Notes under the pieces: generated by a model
Told to the model about the DNA's origin: nothing
What the model saw: the letters and a program-made list of their open reading frames with translations, nothing else
The model's database searches: none
NCBI RefSeq assembly: GCF_003570715.1
Contig: NZ_QXXQ01000002.1
Span: 62,001 to 126,000 of the forward strand
From: Gemmobacter lutimaris
GTDB taxonomy: Bacteria; Pseudomonadota; Alphaproteobacteria; Rhodobacterales; Rhodobacteraceae
Direction: 5' to 3'
Length of the DNA stretch: 64,000 nt
In this document: positions 31,938 through 41,450 of the stretch, piece after piece
Position numbering within the stretch: position 1 is the stretch's first letter
How the letters are laid out: each line of letters opens with the position of its first letter
Program-made: the position numbers and the translations under genes

Positions 31938-33518
31938 ATGTCCGCCCTTCGTGACGCCGCGATGAAATCGAAAGCCTGGCCCTTTGAAGAGGCCCGGAAG
32001 ATTCTCAAGCGGTATGAAAAGAAGGCGCCGGAAAAGGGCTATGTCCTGTTCGAGACGGGTTATGGCCCCTCGGGCCTGCCGCATATCGGCACCTTCGGTG
32101 AGGTGGCGCGCACCACGATGATCCGCCGCGCGTTTGAGGTGATCAGCGACATTCCGACGCGGCTGATCTGCTTTTCCGACGATGTGGACGGCATGCGCAA
32201 GGTGCCGGAAAATGTGCCGAACCAAGAGCTTCTGCACGCCAATATCCAGAAGCCGCTGACCTCGGTCCCCGATCCGTTCGGGGAATATGAGAGCTTTGGC
32301 CACCACAACAACGCGATGCTGCGGCGGTTCCTCGATACCTTCGGGTTTGAATACGAGTTCATCAGCGCGACCGAGTTCTACAAGTCCGGCCGCTTTGACG
32401 ACACGCTGAAGCTGGCGACGGAACGCTATGACGCGATCATGGCGATCATGCTGAAATCGCTGCGCGAGGAACGCCAGCAGACCTATAGCTGCTTCCTGCC
32501 GATCCACCCCGAAACGGGGCGGGTGCTCTATGTGCCGATGAAGAACGTCGATCCGGTGAACCACACCATCACCTTCGACGACGAGGATGGCCGCGAATGG
32601 ACGCTGCCGGTGACCGGCGGCCATGTGAAACTGCAATGGAAGCCTGATTTCGGCGCCCGCTGGGCGGCGCTGGATGTGGACTTCGAGATGTATGGCAAGG
32701 ACCACTCCACCAATACCCCGATCTATGACGGGATTTGCGAGGTGCTGGGTGGCAAGAAGCCGGAACACTTCACCTATGAACTGTTCCTGGATGAGCATGG
32801 CCAGAAGATTTCGAAATCCAAGGGCAACGGGCTGACCATAGACGAATGGCTGACCTATGCCTCGGCCGAAAGCCTGAGCTATTTCATGTATCAGAAGCCC
32901 AAGACGGCCAAGCGGTTGTGGTGGGATGTGATCCCGCGCGCGGTGGATGAATACCACCAGCAACTGCGCGCCTATCCAACACAGGATGTGGACCAGCAGG
33001 TGAACAATCCGGTCTGGCACATCCACGGCGGCAACCCGCCGGAATCGAAGATGGTGGTGCCGTTCTCCATGCTGCTCAACCTTGCCTCGGTGGCCGGGGC
33101 GACGGATGCCAAGGGGCTGTGGGGCTTCATCAAGCGCTATGCGCCGGAGGCAAGCCCCGAGGGCAACCCCGATCTGGATGCGGCGGCGGGCTATGCGGTG
33201 CGCTATTTCACCGACAAGATCGCGCCGACCCGTGTGTTCCGTCTGCCGACCGATCAGGAACGCGCGGCGATCATGGATCTGCGGGCGCGTCTGGTCGCGT
33301 GGGAAGGCGGTCTGGACGACGAGGCGCTGCAAAGCATGGTCTTTGCCGTCGGCAAAGATCACGGGTTCGAGCCGCTGCGCGATTGGTTCAAGGCGCTTTA
33401 CGAGGTCCTGCTGGGCGCCAGCGAAGGGCCACGTTTCGGCGGGTTCATCGCGCTCTACGGTGTGCAGGAGACTGTGGCGCTGATTGATCGGGGCCTTGCG
33501 GGCGAACTGGCAGCCTGA
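31938..33518 (+). CDS. lysK: lysyl-tRNA synthetase, class I (archaeal type)
   Basis: A 526-residue synthetase charging tRNA-Lys. Class I features are the HIGH-type motif [11 protein letters not shown] near residue 45 and the KMSKS-type motif [10 protein letters not shown] near residue 290, within a Rossmann fold; none of the class II LysS motifs is present. Typical of archaea, spirochaetes and many alphaproteobacteria. The GAxxM-free alpha-helical C-terminus ([16 protein letters not shown]) is full length. Convergent with the CHAD gene. Confidence 0.96.
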   Translation: MSALRDAAMKSKAWPFEEARKILKRYEKKAPEKGYVLFETGYGPSGLPHIGTFGEVARTTMIRRAFEVISDIPTRLICFSDDVDGMRKVPENVPNQELLHANIQKPLTSVPDPFGEYESFGHHNNAMLRRFLDTFGFEYEFISATEFYKSGRFDDTLKLATERYDAIMAIMLKSLREERQQTYSCFLPIHPETGRVLYVPMKNVDPVNHTITFDDEDGREWTLPVTGGHVKLQWKPDFGARWAALDVDFEMYGKDHSTNTPIYDGICEVLGGKKPEHFTYELFLDEHGQKISKSKGNGLTIDEWLTYASAESLSYFMYQKPKTAKRLWWDVIPRAVDEYHQQLRAYPTQDVDQQVNNPVWHIHGGNPPESKMVVPFSMLLNLASVAGATDAKGLWGFIKRYAPEASPEGNPDLDAAAGYAVRYFTDKIAPTRVFRLPTDQERAAIMDLRARLVAWEGGLDDEALQSMVFAVGKDHGFEPLRDWFKALYEVLLGASEGPRFGGFIALYGVQETVALIDRGLAGELAA

Positions 33519-33537
33519 AGCGGCCTCGCAGACAAAG

Positions 33538-33564
33538 AAAGGGCACGCCATGGCGTGCCCTTTT
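33538..33564. terminator. terminator between lysK and the CHAD gene
   Basis: A nearly perfect palindrome (arms 33538-33549 and 33552-33563) with AAA on one side and TTTT on the other, a textbook bidirectional terminator for two convergent genes. Confidence 0.88.
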
Positions 33565-33569
33565 CGCAT

Positions 33570-34451
33570 TCAGGCGACCTGCGCACGCCAGAGCCGCCAC
33601 CATTTGACCCAGAGCGTGGCCATTTCCTCGGGGTCGCCCGCAAACAGGCGGGCGCCCAGCGGATAGGCCTCAACCTCGATGGCGAGCTGTGCCTCGCGGC
33701 AGCGGGTGGCGACGGCCTCGCGCGCTTCGGGTTTCACGTCGCTTTCCGGCATCGCGGCGATATGGTCGGCCAGAACCTCGAAATCATGATGCTGGCCCAG
33801 CATTTCGCCCAAGGCATCGGCCGAGGTGACAAAGGGGCGCATGACATCGCGCCAGACCGGCTGGAACAGCCGCGCCTGATACCAGAAATCCTTGGCGCGC
33901 TTGCGCCAGTCGTGCACAGCCTCGGCGTTGCCGCTGTCACGGGCCTCACGCATGGCGCGGCGGGCGCGTTCGCGGGTTTCGGCCAGACCGGCGGTCAGGA
34001 TGCTGCGATCCGAACCCGAAAGCTCCCAGTTTTCCACGCGCAGCGACAGCGAGGCGAAGAACACGCCCAGATCCGGCGGTGGGGTGGTGGCAACGGCCGC
34101 TTCGGCCACCAGTTGCGCGCGCAGCGCCCCCAATGCCGTGGACGGATCATTGCCGGCAATCATGTCAAACGTCCTGAGCCGGGTCGCGGCATCACGTTGT
34201 GCGGCAAGGCGTCTGGCCGCATCGCGCAAAAGCACATTTTCGGCCGGTTGCACACGGCGCAGCCCGCTGCGCGTCAGCCGCAGAAGGGCGCGCAATTTCT
34301 TGATCCGTTTACGGATGTCATGCACCGTCTTGGGGTCGAGAGGTTCCGCGCTGTCCAGATGGCTGCGCAGGGGCGCGATCTCGGACCGGGCGATGCGGCG
34401 CAGGCTATCCTGCAACGATCCGTCGGCGAGATCGAATTGATAGGTCGTCAT
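33570..34451 (-). CDS. CHAD-domain protein (probable polyphosphate binder)
   Basis: A 293-residue, mostly helical protein. Positively charged paired helices with conserved histidines, such as KTVHDIRKRIKKLRALLRL, EAVHDWRKRAKDFWYQARLF and EMLGQHHDFEVLADH, define the CHAD domain. CHAD proteins localise to polyphosphate granules. No CYTH domain is attached, unlike in many CYTH-CHAD proteins. A Pho-box-like site lies 64-81 bases upstream, which supports a phosphate role. Confidence 0.9.
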   Translation of the reverse strand: MTTYQFDLADGSLQDSLRRIARSEIAPLRSHLDSAEPLDPKTVHDIRKRIKKLRALLRLTRSGLRRVQPAENVLLRDAARRLAAQRDAATRLRTFDMIAGNDPSTALGALRAQLVAEAAVATTPPPDLGVFFASLSLRVENWELSGSDRSILTAGLAETRERARRAMREARDSGNAEAVHDWRKRAKDFWYQARLFQPVWRDVMRPFVTSADALGEMLGQHHDFEVLADHIAAMPESDVKPEAREAVATRCREAQLAIEVEAYPLGARLFAGDPEEMATLWVKWWRLWRAQVA

Positions 34452-34505
34452 GGAGGCTCCGGTTCGGCAGAACTGCCTTGTCGCCCCGGCCTAACCGGAG
34501 GTTGT

Positions 34506-34532
34506 AACTGTCATATGACAGTTTTGTGACGC
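34506..34532 (-). promoter_or_regulatory. candidate Pho box / 18-bp palindrome upstream of the CHAD gene
   Basis: On the minus strand, GCGTCAC (34532-34526), AAAA and CTGTCAT (34521-34515) fit the PhoB consensus of two CTGTCAY half-sites four bases apart: the second is perfect, the first 4 of 7 (5 if the final C/T is free). The perfect 18-bp palindrome AACTGTCATATGACAGTT at 34506-34523 overlaps it and could alternatively be an operator for a dimeric repressor. The divergent beta-helix gene starts 140 bases away. Confidence 0.5.
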
Positions 34533-34672
34533 CAGCGGATCATTGCCGATGCAGAGGTGTTGCGCCGTGGACCTCCGTGGCGCGCGGTTGTCGCAGACCG
34601 GCTTAACCGCGCCTTGCTACCCCTGTGCCCGGTGCGCGCGGCAGGCGCGGGAACAGAAGGCGAGGATGTGAG

Positions 34673-36958
34673 ATGAACAAGGCGATTACCGATGGTCTGG
34701 TGCTGATGCCGCCGCCGTTTTCAGCCGGACTGAGCCAATGGTCGCGCGAGGATGGCACACCGGGAACGGCGACCTATGCCGGGCAGCCCAATGCGGCGCT
34801 GGTGCCATCGGATCAGGATTTCGCGGGCTGTCTGGAATTGCAGAAGGCCGAAACGGTGCAACGGTTGCGCTATATGGGGCAGACGCCGATCGAACCGGGG
34901 CTGTATCTGCGTGTCACCGTGCGGATCAAGGCGGTGGCGGGCAATATGCCGTCGGTCCGCATCGCGGCCTATGCCGGGCGGGCGAACGGCAGCGCGGTCA
35001 GCGTTCCGTTGACCGGCCCCGCAGTTGCGCTGACAAGCTATGGCGAGGTGGTGACCGTCAGCGCGATCATCGGATCGGGCAACCGGCAGGGTGTCGATCT
35101 GGTCTGGGGGGTGGAGCCGGTCTATGGCCATTTCGGGCTGGACCTGACCGGGGCGAATGGCGGCGTGGTGCGCATCGACGACATTGTCATCGCAGATGTG
35201 ACCGAGGTCTTTCACCGCAAGATGATCGACGTGGTGGATGTGCGGGACTACGGTGCCATTGGGGATGGCACGACGAATGACGCCGATGCCTTTGCGGCGG
35301 CCGATGCGGCGGCGGACGGCCGCACGGTTCTGGTGTCCGAAGGCACTTACCGGATCGGCGGCAATTTCACCTTCAACAACCCGGTCCGGTTTGAAGGCAC
35401 TCTGTCGATGCCCGGCAATGCGCGGCTGACCTGCACGCGGAACTACGACCTGAACACCTATGCCGCCGCTTTCGGGAGTGAACTCGAGGGCTTCAGGCGC
35501 GGGCTTCAGACGCTGTTCTATTTTACGGACCATGTCGTCTTTGACCTGTCTGGCCGCAAGGTGGACCTGACCGCCCCCATCGACGTGGCCGATCTGTGCG
35601 GCCTGACGAGCCTGTCAAGCCGCCGCGTGCTGACAAACGGCTTGTTGAATGCCGCAAGCTCGCCCGCATGGGACAGCGATACCGTCACCTCGGTCGCCAC
35701 CTACAGCCCCGGCAATGCCTCGCGTCTGACCAATGTGGCGAATGTGGCGAACATTCCGGTCGGTGCGCGAGTCAGCGGCACGGGTGTCGGGCGCGAGGTC
35801 TATGTGCGGGAAAAGAACGTGGGGGCTGGCACGGTCACGCTGTCAGCGCCGCTGTGGGGGGCGGAGGGCACACGGACATTCACCTTCACCCGCTACAAAT
35901 ATCTGCTGGATTTCTCTGGCTTCGACAATCTTGCCCGGTTCGAGATCACCGACATCGACTTCGGTTGTTCGGGGCGGGCCAGTGCGATCATGCTGGCCAA
36001 AAGCGGCCTGACCTTCCGCATTGCCGATTGCGTGTTCACCGGACCGAAGGACCGGGGCATCACCTCCATCGGGTCGGGCTGTCAGGGGATGATTGTCGAT
36101 CAGTGCCAGTTTCTGTCGGACGAACAGGCCATGGCGGCGCAGAACCGCAATACCATCGCGCTGAACTCGAACGCCAATGACCTGAAGCTGCGCGACAACC
36201 GCGTGGTGCGCTTTGCCAGTTTCGCGGTGATGGGCGGCAATGGCAATATGTTCATCGGCAACCATTTCTTCGGTGGCGATGATCAGACCGACGGGCTGCG
36301 GCAGGCGGGGATCGTGCTGACCAACACCAATTGCAAGACGATCTTCACCGGCAATTACATCGACAACTGCTGGATCGAGTGGTCGAATGAACATGACCCG
36401 GCGCCCGAATTCGCCAGCGAGTTTTCGTTCGGGGCGCTGACGCTGACGGGCAATATCTTCACTGCCAACGATGTATCGGCCGCCTTCCGCTGGCTGGTGA
36501 TCCGGCCGCGCGGGCCGGGGCATTTCATCAACGGGCTGTCGGTTACCGGCAATGTATTCCGTCTGGTCAATGCCTCGATTGACCGGGTGGAGAAGGTCGA
36601 TACCTCGCAGGCGGGGCTGGATCATGGCCGTGCCCGCAACATCACCTTTGACGGCAATACGTTCAATGGCGTCTCGCAGGTGACCATGAGCCCGGTGACA
36701 GTCGGCATCAGCCAGAACACTGCCGCCGCGACCTGGACGGTGGATGCGGGCGGTTACTTCCCCTTTGGGGGCTATGCCCTTGCCTGCACCTCGGTTCAGG
36801 CTGAAGGCGCCTTGCGCAACGGGGCGAACAGCGTGGTGGATGCGACCTGCTACGCCGAGGTGCGACAAGGGGGAGGCGAAGACAGGGTGGCGTTGAAATG
36901 GTCATCCAGCGTGAAGGGCAAGGCGCTGGTGACCATCCGTTGTGACAGCCCGAACTAG
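34673..36958 (+). CDS. right-handed beta-helix (pectate-lyase-superfamily-like) protein
   Basis: ATG 34673 gives a 761-residue protein without obvious signal peptide. The first 190 residues look like a beta-sandwich (carbohydrate-binding type). VVDVRDYGAIGDGTTNDADAF (residues about 184-204) is the N-terminal motif of the pectate-lyase-like/GH28-related beta-helix, followed by many coil repeats (NRNTIALNSNANDLKLRDNR, LTNTNCKTIFTGNYIDN). A compact C-terminal domain follows. Such proteins are phage tail spikes, gene-transfer-agent fibres or surface-glycan enzymes; no catalytic assignment is safe. Its stop overlaps the next gene's stop by four bases. Confidence 0.75.
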   Translation: MNKAITDGLVLMPPPFSAGLSQWSREDGTPGTATYAGQPNAALVPSDQDFAGCLELQKAETVQRLRYMGQTPIEPGLYLRVTVRIKAVAGNMPSVRIAAYAGRANGSAVSVPLTGPAVALTSYGEVVTVSAIIGSGNRQGVDLVWGVEPVYGHFGLDLTGANGGVVRIDDIVIADVTEVFHRKMIDVVDVRDYGAIGDGTTNDADAFAAADAAADGRTVLVSEGTYRIGGNFTFNNPVRFEGTLSMPGNARLTCTRNYDLNTYAAAFGSELEGFRRGLQTLFYFTDHVVFDLSGRKVDLTAPIDVADLCGLTSLSSRRVLTNGLLNAASSPAWDSDTVTSVATYSPGNASRLTNVANVANIPVGARVSGTGVGREVYVREKNVGAGTVTLSAPLWGAEGTRTFTFTRYKYLLDFSGFDNLARFEITDIDFGCSGRASAIMLAKSGLTFRIADCVFTGPKDRGITSIGSGCQGMIVDQCQFLSDEQAMAAQNRNTIALNSNANDLKLRDNRVVRFASFAVMGGNGNMFIGNHFFGGDDQTDGLRQAGIVLTNTNCKTIFTGNYIDNCWIEWSNEHDPAPEFASEFSFGALTLTGNIFTANDVSAAFRWLVIRPRGPGHFINGLSVTGNVFRLVNASIDRVEKVDTSQAGLDHGRARNITFDGNTFNGVSQVTMSPVTVGISQNTAAATWTVDAGGYFPFGGYALACTSVQAEGALRNGANSVVDATCYAEVRQGGGEDRVALKWSSSVKGKALVTIRCDSPN

Positions 36959-37446
36959 CGCAGATCCTCGGGGGACAGCCGGAAGGCGCGGGCGAAACCG
37001 CCGTTCAACAGCGCGCCTTTCGGCTCCAGCCGCAGAAAGGCGAAATCCGCAAAGTCGATATACAGCTTCGCCTTCGGATGCATCGCCAGCCAGTGATCGC
37101 GCAGCGCCGGGTAATCGGCCCCTGCGCGATCCACCGGGCGGGCGGTGATCCGCAGCATCAGGCGCGGATGGGTCAGCGGGTCGCCTTTGTCGCCCGGCTC
37201 GCCCACCATCACGGCGGCTTCGGGGTTCTGCTCCAGCGCGGGGCGATGGGCCGCCAGTGACGATACCAGCGTCAGCGGGCAGCAATCGGGCGCAAGGCCA
37301 AAGGCGATGCGGCTGATCCCCGGCGTTCCGGTGGCCGGATCGGTATAAGCCAGCGCAGCATGGCGGGCATTGGTCAGCAGGTCGCGGGCAAGCGCGCGGG
37401 CATCGTCATCGGCGGGTTGCACGGGGTCGGGACGGGGTTGCGACAT
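36955..37446 (-). CDS. pyridoxamine-phosphate-oxidase-like (HugZ-type) FMN protein
   Basis: MSQPRPDPVQPADDDARALA at 37446 is the likely start (163 residues). LTNARHAALAYTDPATGTPGISRIAFGLAPD, LVSSLAAHRPALEQNPEAAVMVGEPG and the PRLMLRITARPV strand match the split-barrel FMN-binding HugZ family; some degrade haem. The C-terminal DFADFAFLRLEPKGALLNGGFARAF motif is typical of these members. Convergent with the beta-helix gene and divergent from the SulP permease. Confidence 0.85.
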   Translation of the reverse strand: MSQPRPDPVQPADDDARALARDLLTNARHAALAYTDPATGTPGISRIAFGLAPDCCPLTLVSSLAAHRPALEQNPEAAVMVGEPGDKGDPLTHPRLMLRITARPVDRAGADYPALRDHWLAMHPKAKLYIDFADFAFLRLEPKGALLNGGFARAFRLSPEDLR

Positions 37447-37529
37447 GGGGCCTCCGGGGCGCTGGGCGGGTATTGACAGGAACCGGGTCGCGGGCGTTTG
37501 CTGGCTGCATCCTTCGCTACAGGCCCGAG

Positions 37530-39182
37530 ATGCACAGTTCAAGCCAGCCCGATGTCGCGGGCCCCAATCCGTTTCTTCCGAAAATCGTGACGGTCCTGCG
37601 TGAAGGCTACAGGCTTCCTGACCTGCGCGCCGATGCGCTGGCGGGGCTTACGGTGGCCATCGTGGCGTTGCCGCTGTCTATGGCCATCGCCATTGCCAGC
37701 GGCGTAGGGCCGGAGCGCGGGCTTTACACGGCCATTGTCGGCGGGTTCCTCGTCTCGGCTCTGGGCGGGTCGCGGCATCAGATCGGCGGGCCTGCGGGGG
37801 CCTTCATCGTGCTGGTTTCCGCCTGCGCGGCCACAACCGGACTTTCGGGGTTGATCCTTGCCACCATCCTTTCGGGCGTGATCCTGTCTGCGGCGGGGTT
37901 GCTGCGGTTGGGCACCTATATCCGCTTCATTCCCTATCCGGTGACGGTGGGCTTTACTGCCGGGATCGCCGTCATCATCTTTTCCAGTCAGATCAAGGAT
38001 CTGTTCGGGCTGGCCCTGTCAGGGCCGGAACCGGCCGAGATCCTGCACAAACTGGCTGCGCTGTGGGAAGCGCGGGGCAGCGTCAGCGGTGCGGCGGTGG
38101 CGGTCAGCCTTGGCACCATCGCGGTGATCGAAGGCATCAAGCACTTCGCGCCGCGCCTGCCGGGGATGTTGATCGCGGTGGCGCTGGCCAGTCTCGCGGC
38201 GGCGGCGGGTTTGCCGGTCGAAACCATCGCGGAACGGTTCGGCGAGTTGCCGCGGGTGCTGCCGGTGCCCGCTTTACCGACGATCAATGCGGAAACGGTG
38301 ATGGCGGCGCTGCCCTGGGCCGCAAGTTTCGCGCTGCTGGGGGCGATTGAATCGCTGCTCTCCGCCGTGGTGGCTGACGGTATGACGGGCCGCCAGCACC
38401 GCGCAAATGCCGAGCTTCTGGCGCAGGGTATGGCGAATATTGGCGCCGGGCTGTTCGGCGGCTTCTGCGTCACCGGCACAATTGCCCGGACGGCGACCAA
38501 TGTGCGGGCAGGATCGCGTGGCCCGGTCTCGGGGATGCTGCATGCGCTGTTCCTGTTGCTGTTCCTGCTGATCGCCGCACCGCTGGCCGGATATATCCCG
38601 CTTGCCGCTTTGGCCGGTGTTCTGGCCGTGGTCGCCTGGAATATGGCGGAAAAGCATGAATTCGCCGCCTTGGTGCGCGGGTCGCGGGCGGATGCGGCCA
38701 TCGTCATTGTCACCTTCCTGCTGGTGGTGTTCCGCGATCTGACCGAGGGCATCGTGGTGGGTTTCGCCATGGCGGGTCTGGTCTTCGTCAAGCGGATGTC
38801 CGACATGGCAGGGGTTCATCCGTTGGCCGATGCGCCTGTGGATGCGGCGCGCGACGATCTGCTGGTCTACCGGCTGTCTGGGCCATTCTTTTTTGGCGCC
38901 GCCGCGCAGCTTGGCGCCGTGCTGGACCGGATCGCCGACGTTCCGCGCAGTATCGTGGTGGATTTCGGCGCCGTGCCGTTGATCGACAGTTCAGGCGCCC
39001 GGTCGCTGGGCCTGCTGGCGCGCAAGGTGGCGCGGCGGGGTGGGCGCCTGTGGTTCACCGGCACCAGTGCTGACATACGGCATATCTTGCGCGCGCAAGG
39101 CCTTGATGCGCCCGAGGTGGAATATCTGCCCGACCTTGCGGCGGTTGAAGCCGCCCTTGCGCAGACTGCCGAGCGGGACTGA
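37530..39182 (+). CDS. SulP-family anion permease with STAS domain
   Basis: A 550-residue protein with about 11-12 helices. The N-terminal LRADALAGLTVAIVALPLSMA, the GGPAGAFIVLV motif and the FCVTGTIARTATNVRAGSRG block are SulP hallmarks. A C-terminal STAS domain (about 430-545; SIVVDFGAVPLIDSSGARSL) is present. Substrates of bacterial SulPs include sulfate, bicarbonate and dicarboxylates; not determined here. TTGACA at 37473-37478 may be its -35, but the -10 is poor. Confidence 0.9.
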   Translation: MHSSSQPDVAGPNPFLPKIVTVLREGYRLPDLRADALAGLTVAIVALPLSMAIAIASGVGPERGLYTAIVGGFLVSALGGSRHQIGGPAGAFIVLVSACAATTGLSGLILATILSGVILSAAGLLRLGTYIRFIPYPVTVGFTAGIAVIIFSSQIKDLFGLALSGPEPAEILHKLAALWEARGSVSGAAVAVSLGTIAVIEGIKHFAPRLPGMLIAVALASLAAAAGLPVETIAERFGELPRVLPVPALPTINAETVMAALPWAASFALLGAIESLLSAVVADGMTGRQHRANAELLAQGMANIGAGLFGGFCVTGTIARTATNVRAGSRGPVSGMLHALFLLLFLLIAAPLAGYIPLAALAGVLAVVAWNMAEKHEFAALVRGSRADAAIVIVTFLLVVFRDLTEGIVVGFAMAGLVFVKRMSDMAGVHPLADAPVDAARDDLLVYRLSGPFFFGAAAQLGAVLDRIADVPRSIVVDFGAVPLIDSSGARSLGLLARKVARRGGRLWFTGTSADIRHILRAQGLDAPEVEYLPDLAAVEAALAQTAERD

Positions 39183-39269
39183 TTCGTTTCCGATCTTCCT
39201 GAGCAGACACTCTGCCGCAGCCCGCGGCGGGACGTTACGTCACGCCGTCTGACATATCACGCGGCTGTG

Positions 39270-39482
39270 AAGCAGTAGGGTCTTGAAACCTATTGTCAAA
39301 ATCATGTCGCGCCAAAGATGATTTACAAATTTCAGATATATCGAGTTAAAGAATTTACATAAAAAATCAATTTACAAAAGGGGTTACATGATTGCCGTAA
39401 AATGGTTTACAATACTTGCAGGGATGGAGGTGCCTCGCGGTTCAGGCGGGGTGACCGGCTTTATGCAAGAGGGGGAGAGCCC
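39270..39482 (+). promoter_or_regulatory. AT-rich control region with repeated TTTACA motifs upstream of acs
   Basis: The DNA at 39290-39412 is far richer in A+T than anything else in the window. TTTACA occurs at 39322, 39354, 39371 and 39406, with the variant GTTACA at 39383. Spacings are 32, 17, 12 and 23 bases. The 5' part of this 300-base gene-free stretch (39183-39269) shows nothing clear beyond a GACGTTACGTC near-palindrome. The region most likely binds one or more regulators of the acetate operon; no promoter hexamers can be fixed. Confidence 0.55.
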
Positions 39483-41450
39483 ATGACCCAGCAGCCCGCC
39501 GATATCGCGTCGATGGTGCGCGATGTGCCCACGGATTTCGACAAGGCCCATGCCGACACCGCCAAATATCGCGCGATGTATGCCGAATCCATTGATGACC
39601 CGGATGCCTTCTGGGGGCGCGAGGGGCAGCGGCTCGACTGGATCAAGCCCTATACGAAGGTAAAGAACACCGATTTCACCTTTGGCAAGGTCAGCATCAA
39701 GTGGTTCGAGGATGGCGTGCTGAACGCCTCGGTGAACTGCATCGACCGGCACCTGAAGGACCGTGCGCTGCAAACCGCCATCATTTTCGAACCCGATGAC
39801 CCGAAGACCCCGGCCCAGCATATCACCTACAAGGAACTGTCCGAAAAGGTGAACCGCATGGCCAACGTCCTGCTGTCGCAGGGCGTGATGCGCGGTGATC
39901 GTGTGGTGATCTATCTGCCGATGATCCCCGAGGCCGCCTATGCGATGCTGGCCTGCGCGCGGATCGGCGCCATCCATTCGATCGTTTTCGCCGGGTTTTC
40001 GCCCGACGCGCTGGCGAACCGGATCAACGATTCCGGCGCCAAGCTGGTCATCACCGCCGATACCGCCCCGCGCGGCGGCCGCCGCACCCCGCTGAAATCG
40101 AACACCGATGCGGCTCTGCTGCATTGTTCCGATAAGGTGCGCTGCCTTGTGGTCAAGCACACCGGCGACCAGATCACCTGGATTCAGGGCCGCGATGTGG
40201 ACGTCAAGCTGATGATGGACATGGTCAGCCCGGAATGCCCTCCGCGCCCGATGGGGGCGGAAGATCCGCTGTTCATCCTTTACACTTCGGGTTCAACCGG
40301 CAAGCCGAAGGGCGTGGTGCATACGACGGGCGGCTACCTCGTCTATGCCTCGATGACGCATCAATATACCTTCGACTATCAGGAAGGCGACGTGTTCTGG
40401 TGCACGGCCGATGTGGGTTGGGTCACCGGGCACAGCTACATCGTCTATGGCCCGCTGGCCAATGGCGCGACGACGATCATGTTTGAGGGCGTGCCGACCT
40501 TCCCCGATGCCGGACGGTTCTGGGAGGTCTGCGAAAAGCATGCCGTGACGCAGTTCTACACTGCGCCGACCGCCATCCGGTCTCTGATGGGCATGGGTGC
40601 GGAATGGGTCGAGAAGTACGACCTGTCGAAGCTGCGCATCCTCGGCTCGGTGGGCGAACCGATCAACCCCGAGGCATGGGCCTGGTATGATACCCATGTC
40701 GGCAAGGGCAAATGCCCCATCGTCGATACCTTCTGGCAGACGGAAACCGGCGGTCACATGATCACCCCGCTGCCCTATGCCACCCCCACCAAGCCGGGTT
40801 CGGCCACGCTACCCTTCTTCGGGGTGAAGCCGGTGGTGCTGGATGCGGCGACTGCCAAGCGGCAGGATGAGGTGGAAACCGAAGGTGTGCTGTGCATCTC
40901 GGATAGCTGGCCGGGGCAGATGCGCACGCTCTGGGGCGATCATGACCGCTTCCAGGAAGCCTATTTCGCCCAGTATCGCGGCTATTACTTCACCGGCGAC
41001 GGCTGCCGCCGCGACAAGGACGGATATATCTGGATCACCGGCCGGGTGGATGACGTGATCAACGTCTCCGGTCACCGGATGGGCACGGCCGAGGTGGAAA
41101 GCGCGCTGGTCGCCCATGCCGCTGTGGCCGAGGCCGCCGTCGTCGGCTTCCCGCACGACATCAAGGGGCAGGGCATCTACGCCTATGTCACGCTGATGAA
41201 CGGGATCGAGCCGTCCGAGGATCTGCGCAAGGATCTGGTGAAATGGGTCCGCACCGAGATCGGTCCCATTGCCTCGCCCGACATCATCCAATGGGCGCCG
41301 GGCCTACCCAAGACCCGCTCGGGCAAGATCATGCGCCGCATCCTGCGCAAGATCGCCGAAAACGACTTCGGCTCGCTGGGCGATACCTCGACGCTGGCCG
41401 ATCCTTCGGTGGTCGATGACCTGATCGCCAACCGCGGCAACAAGGGCTGA
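39483..41450 (+). CDS. acs: acetyl-coenzyme A synthetase
   Basis: ATG 39483 ([20 protein letters not shown]), preceded by GGGGGAG, gives 655 residues. It converts acetate + ATP + CoA to acetyl-CoA + AMP + PPi. The P-loop [20 protein letters not shown], the WWTADVGW-like [19 protein letters not shown], the hinge [16 protein letters not shown] and the C-terminal catalytic lysine in [15 protein letters not shown], the usual acetylation site, are present. Its TGA overlaps the start of a second adenylate kinase, and symporter genes follow. Confidence 0.97.
   Translation: MTQQPADIASMVRDVPTDFDKAHADTAKYRAMYAESIDDPDAFWGREGQRLDWIKPYTKVKNTDFTFGKVSIKWFEDGVLNASVNCIDRHLKDRALQTAIIFEPDDPKTPAQHITYKELSEKVNRMANVLLSQGVMRGDRVVIYLPMIPEAAYAMLACARIGAIHSIVFAGFSPDALANRINDSGAKLVITADTAPRGGRRTPLKSNTDAALLHCSDKVRCLVVKHTGDQITWIQGRDVDVKLMMDMVSPECPPRPMGAEDPLFILYTSGSTGKPKGVVHTTGGYLVYASMTHQYTFDYQEGDVFWCTADVGWVTGHSYIVYGPLANGATTIMFEGVPTFPDAGRFWEVCEKHAVTQFYTAPTAIRSLMGMGAEWVEKYDLSKLRILGSVGEPINPEAWAWYDTHVGKGKCPIVDTFWQTETGGHMITPLPYATPTKPGSATLPFFGVKPVVLDAATAKRQDEVETEGVLCISDSWPGQMRTLWGDHDRFQEAYFAQYRGYYFTGDGCRRDKDGYIWITGRVDDVINVSGHRMGTAEVESALVAHAAVAEAAVVGFPHDIKGQGIYAYVTLMNGIEPSEDLRKDLVKWVRTEIGPIASPDIIQWAPGLPKTRSGKIMRRILRKIAENDFGSLGDTSTLADPSVVDDLIANRGNKG

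Noticed and set aside
37473-37501. TTGACA as promoter of the SulP gene
   Set aside because: The -10 position reads GTTTGC or TTTGCT, too weak for a separate call.
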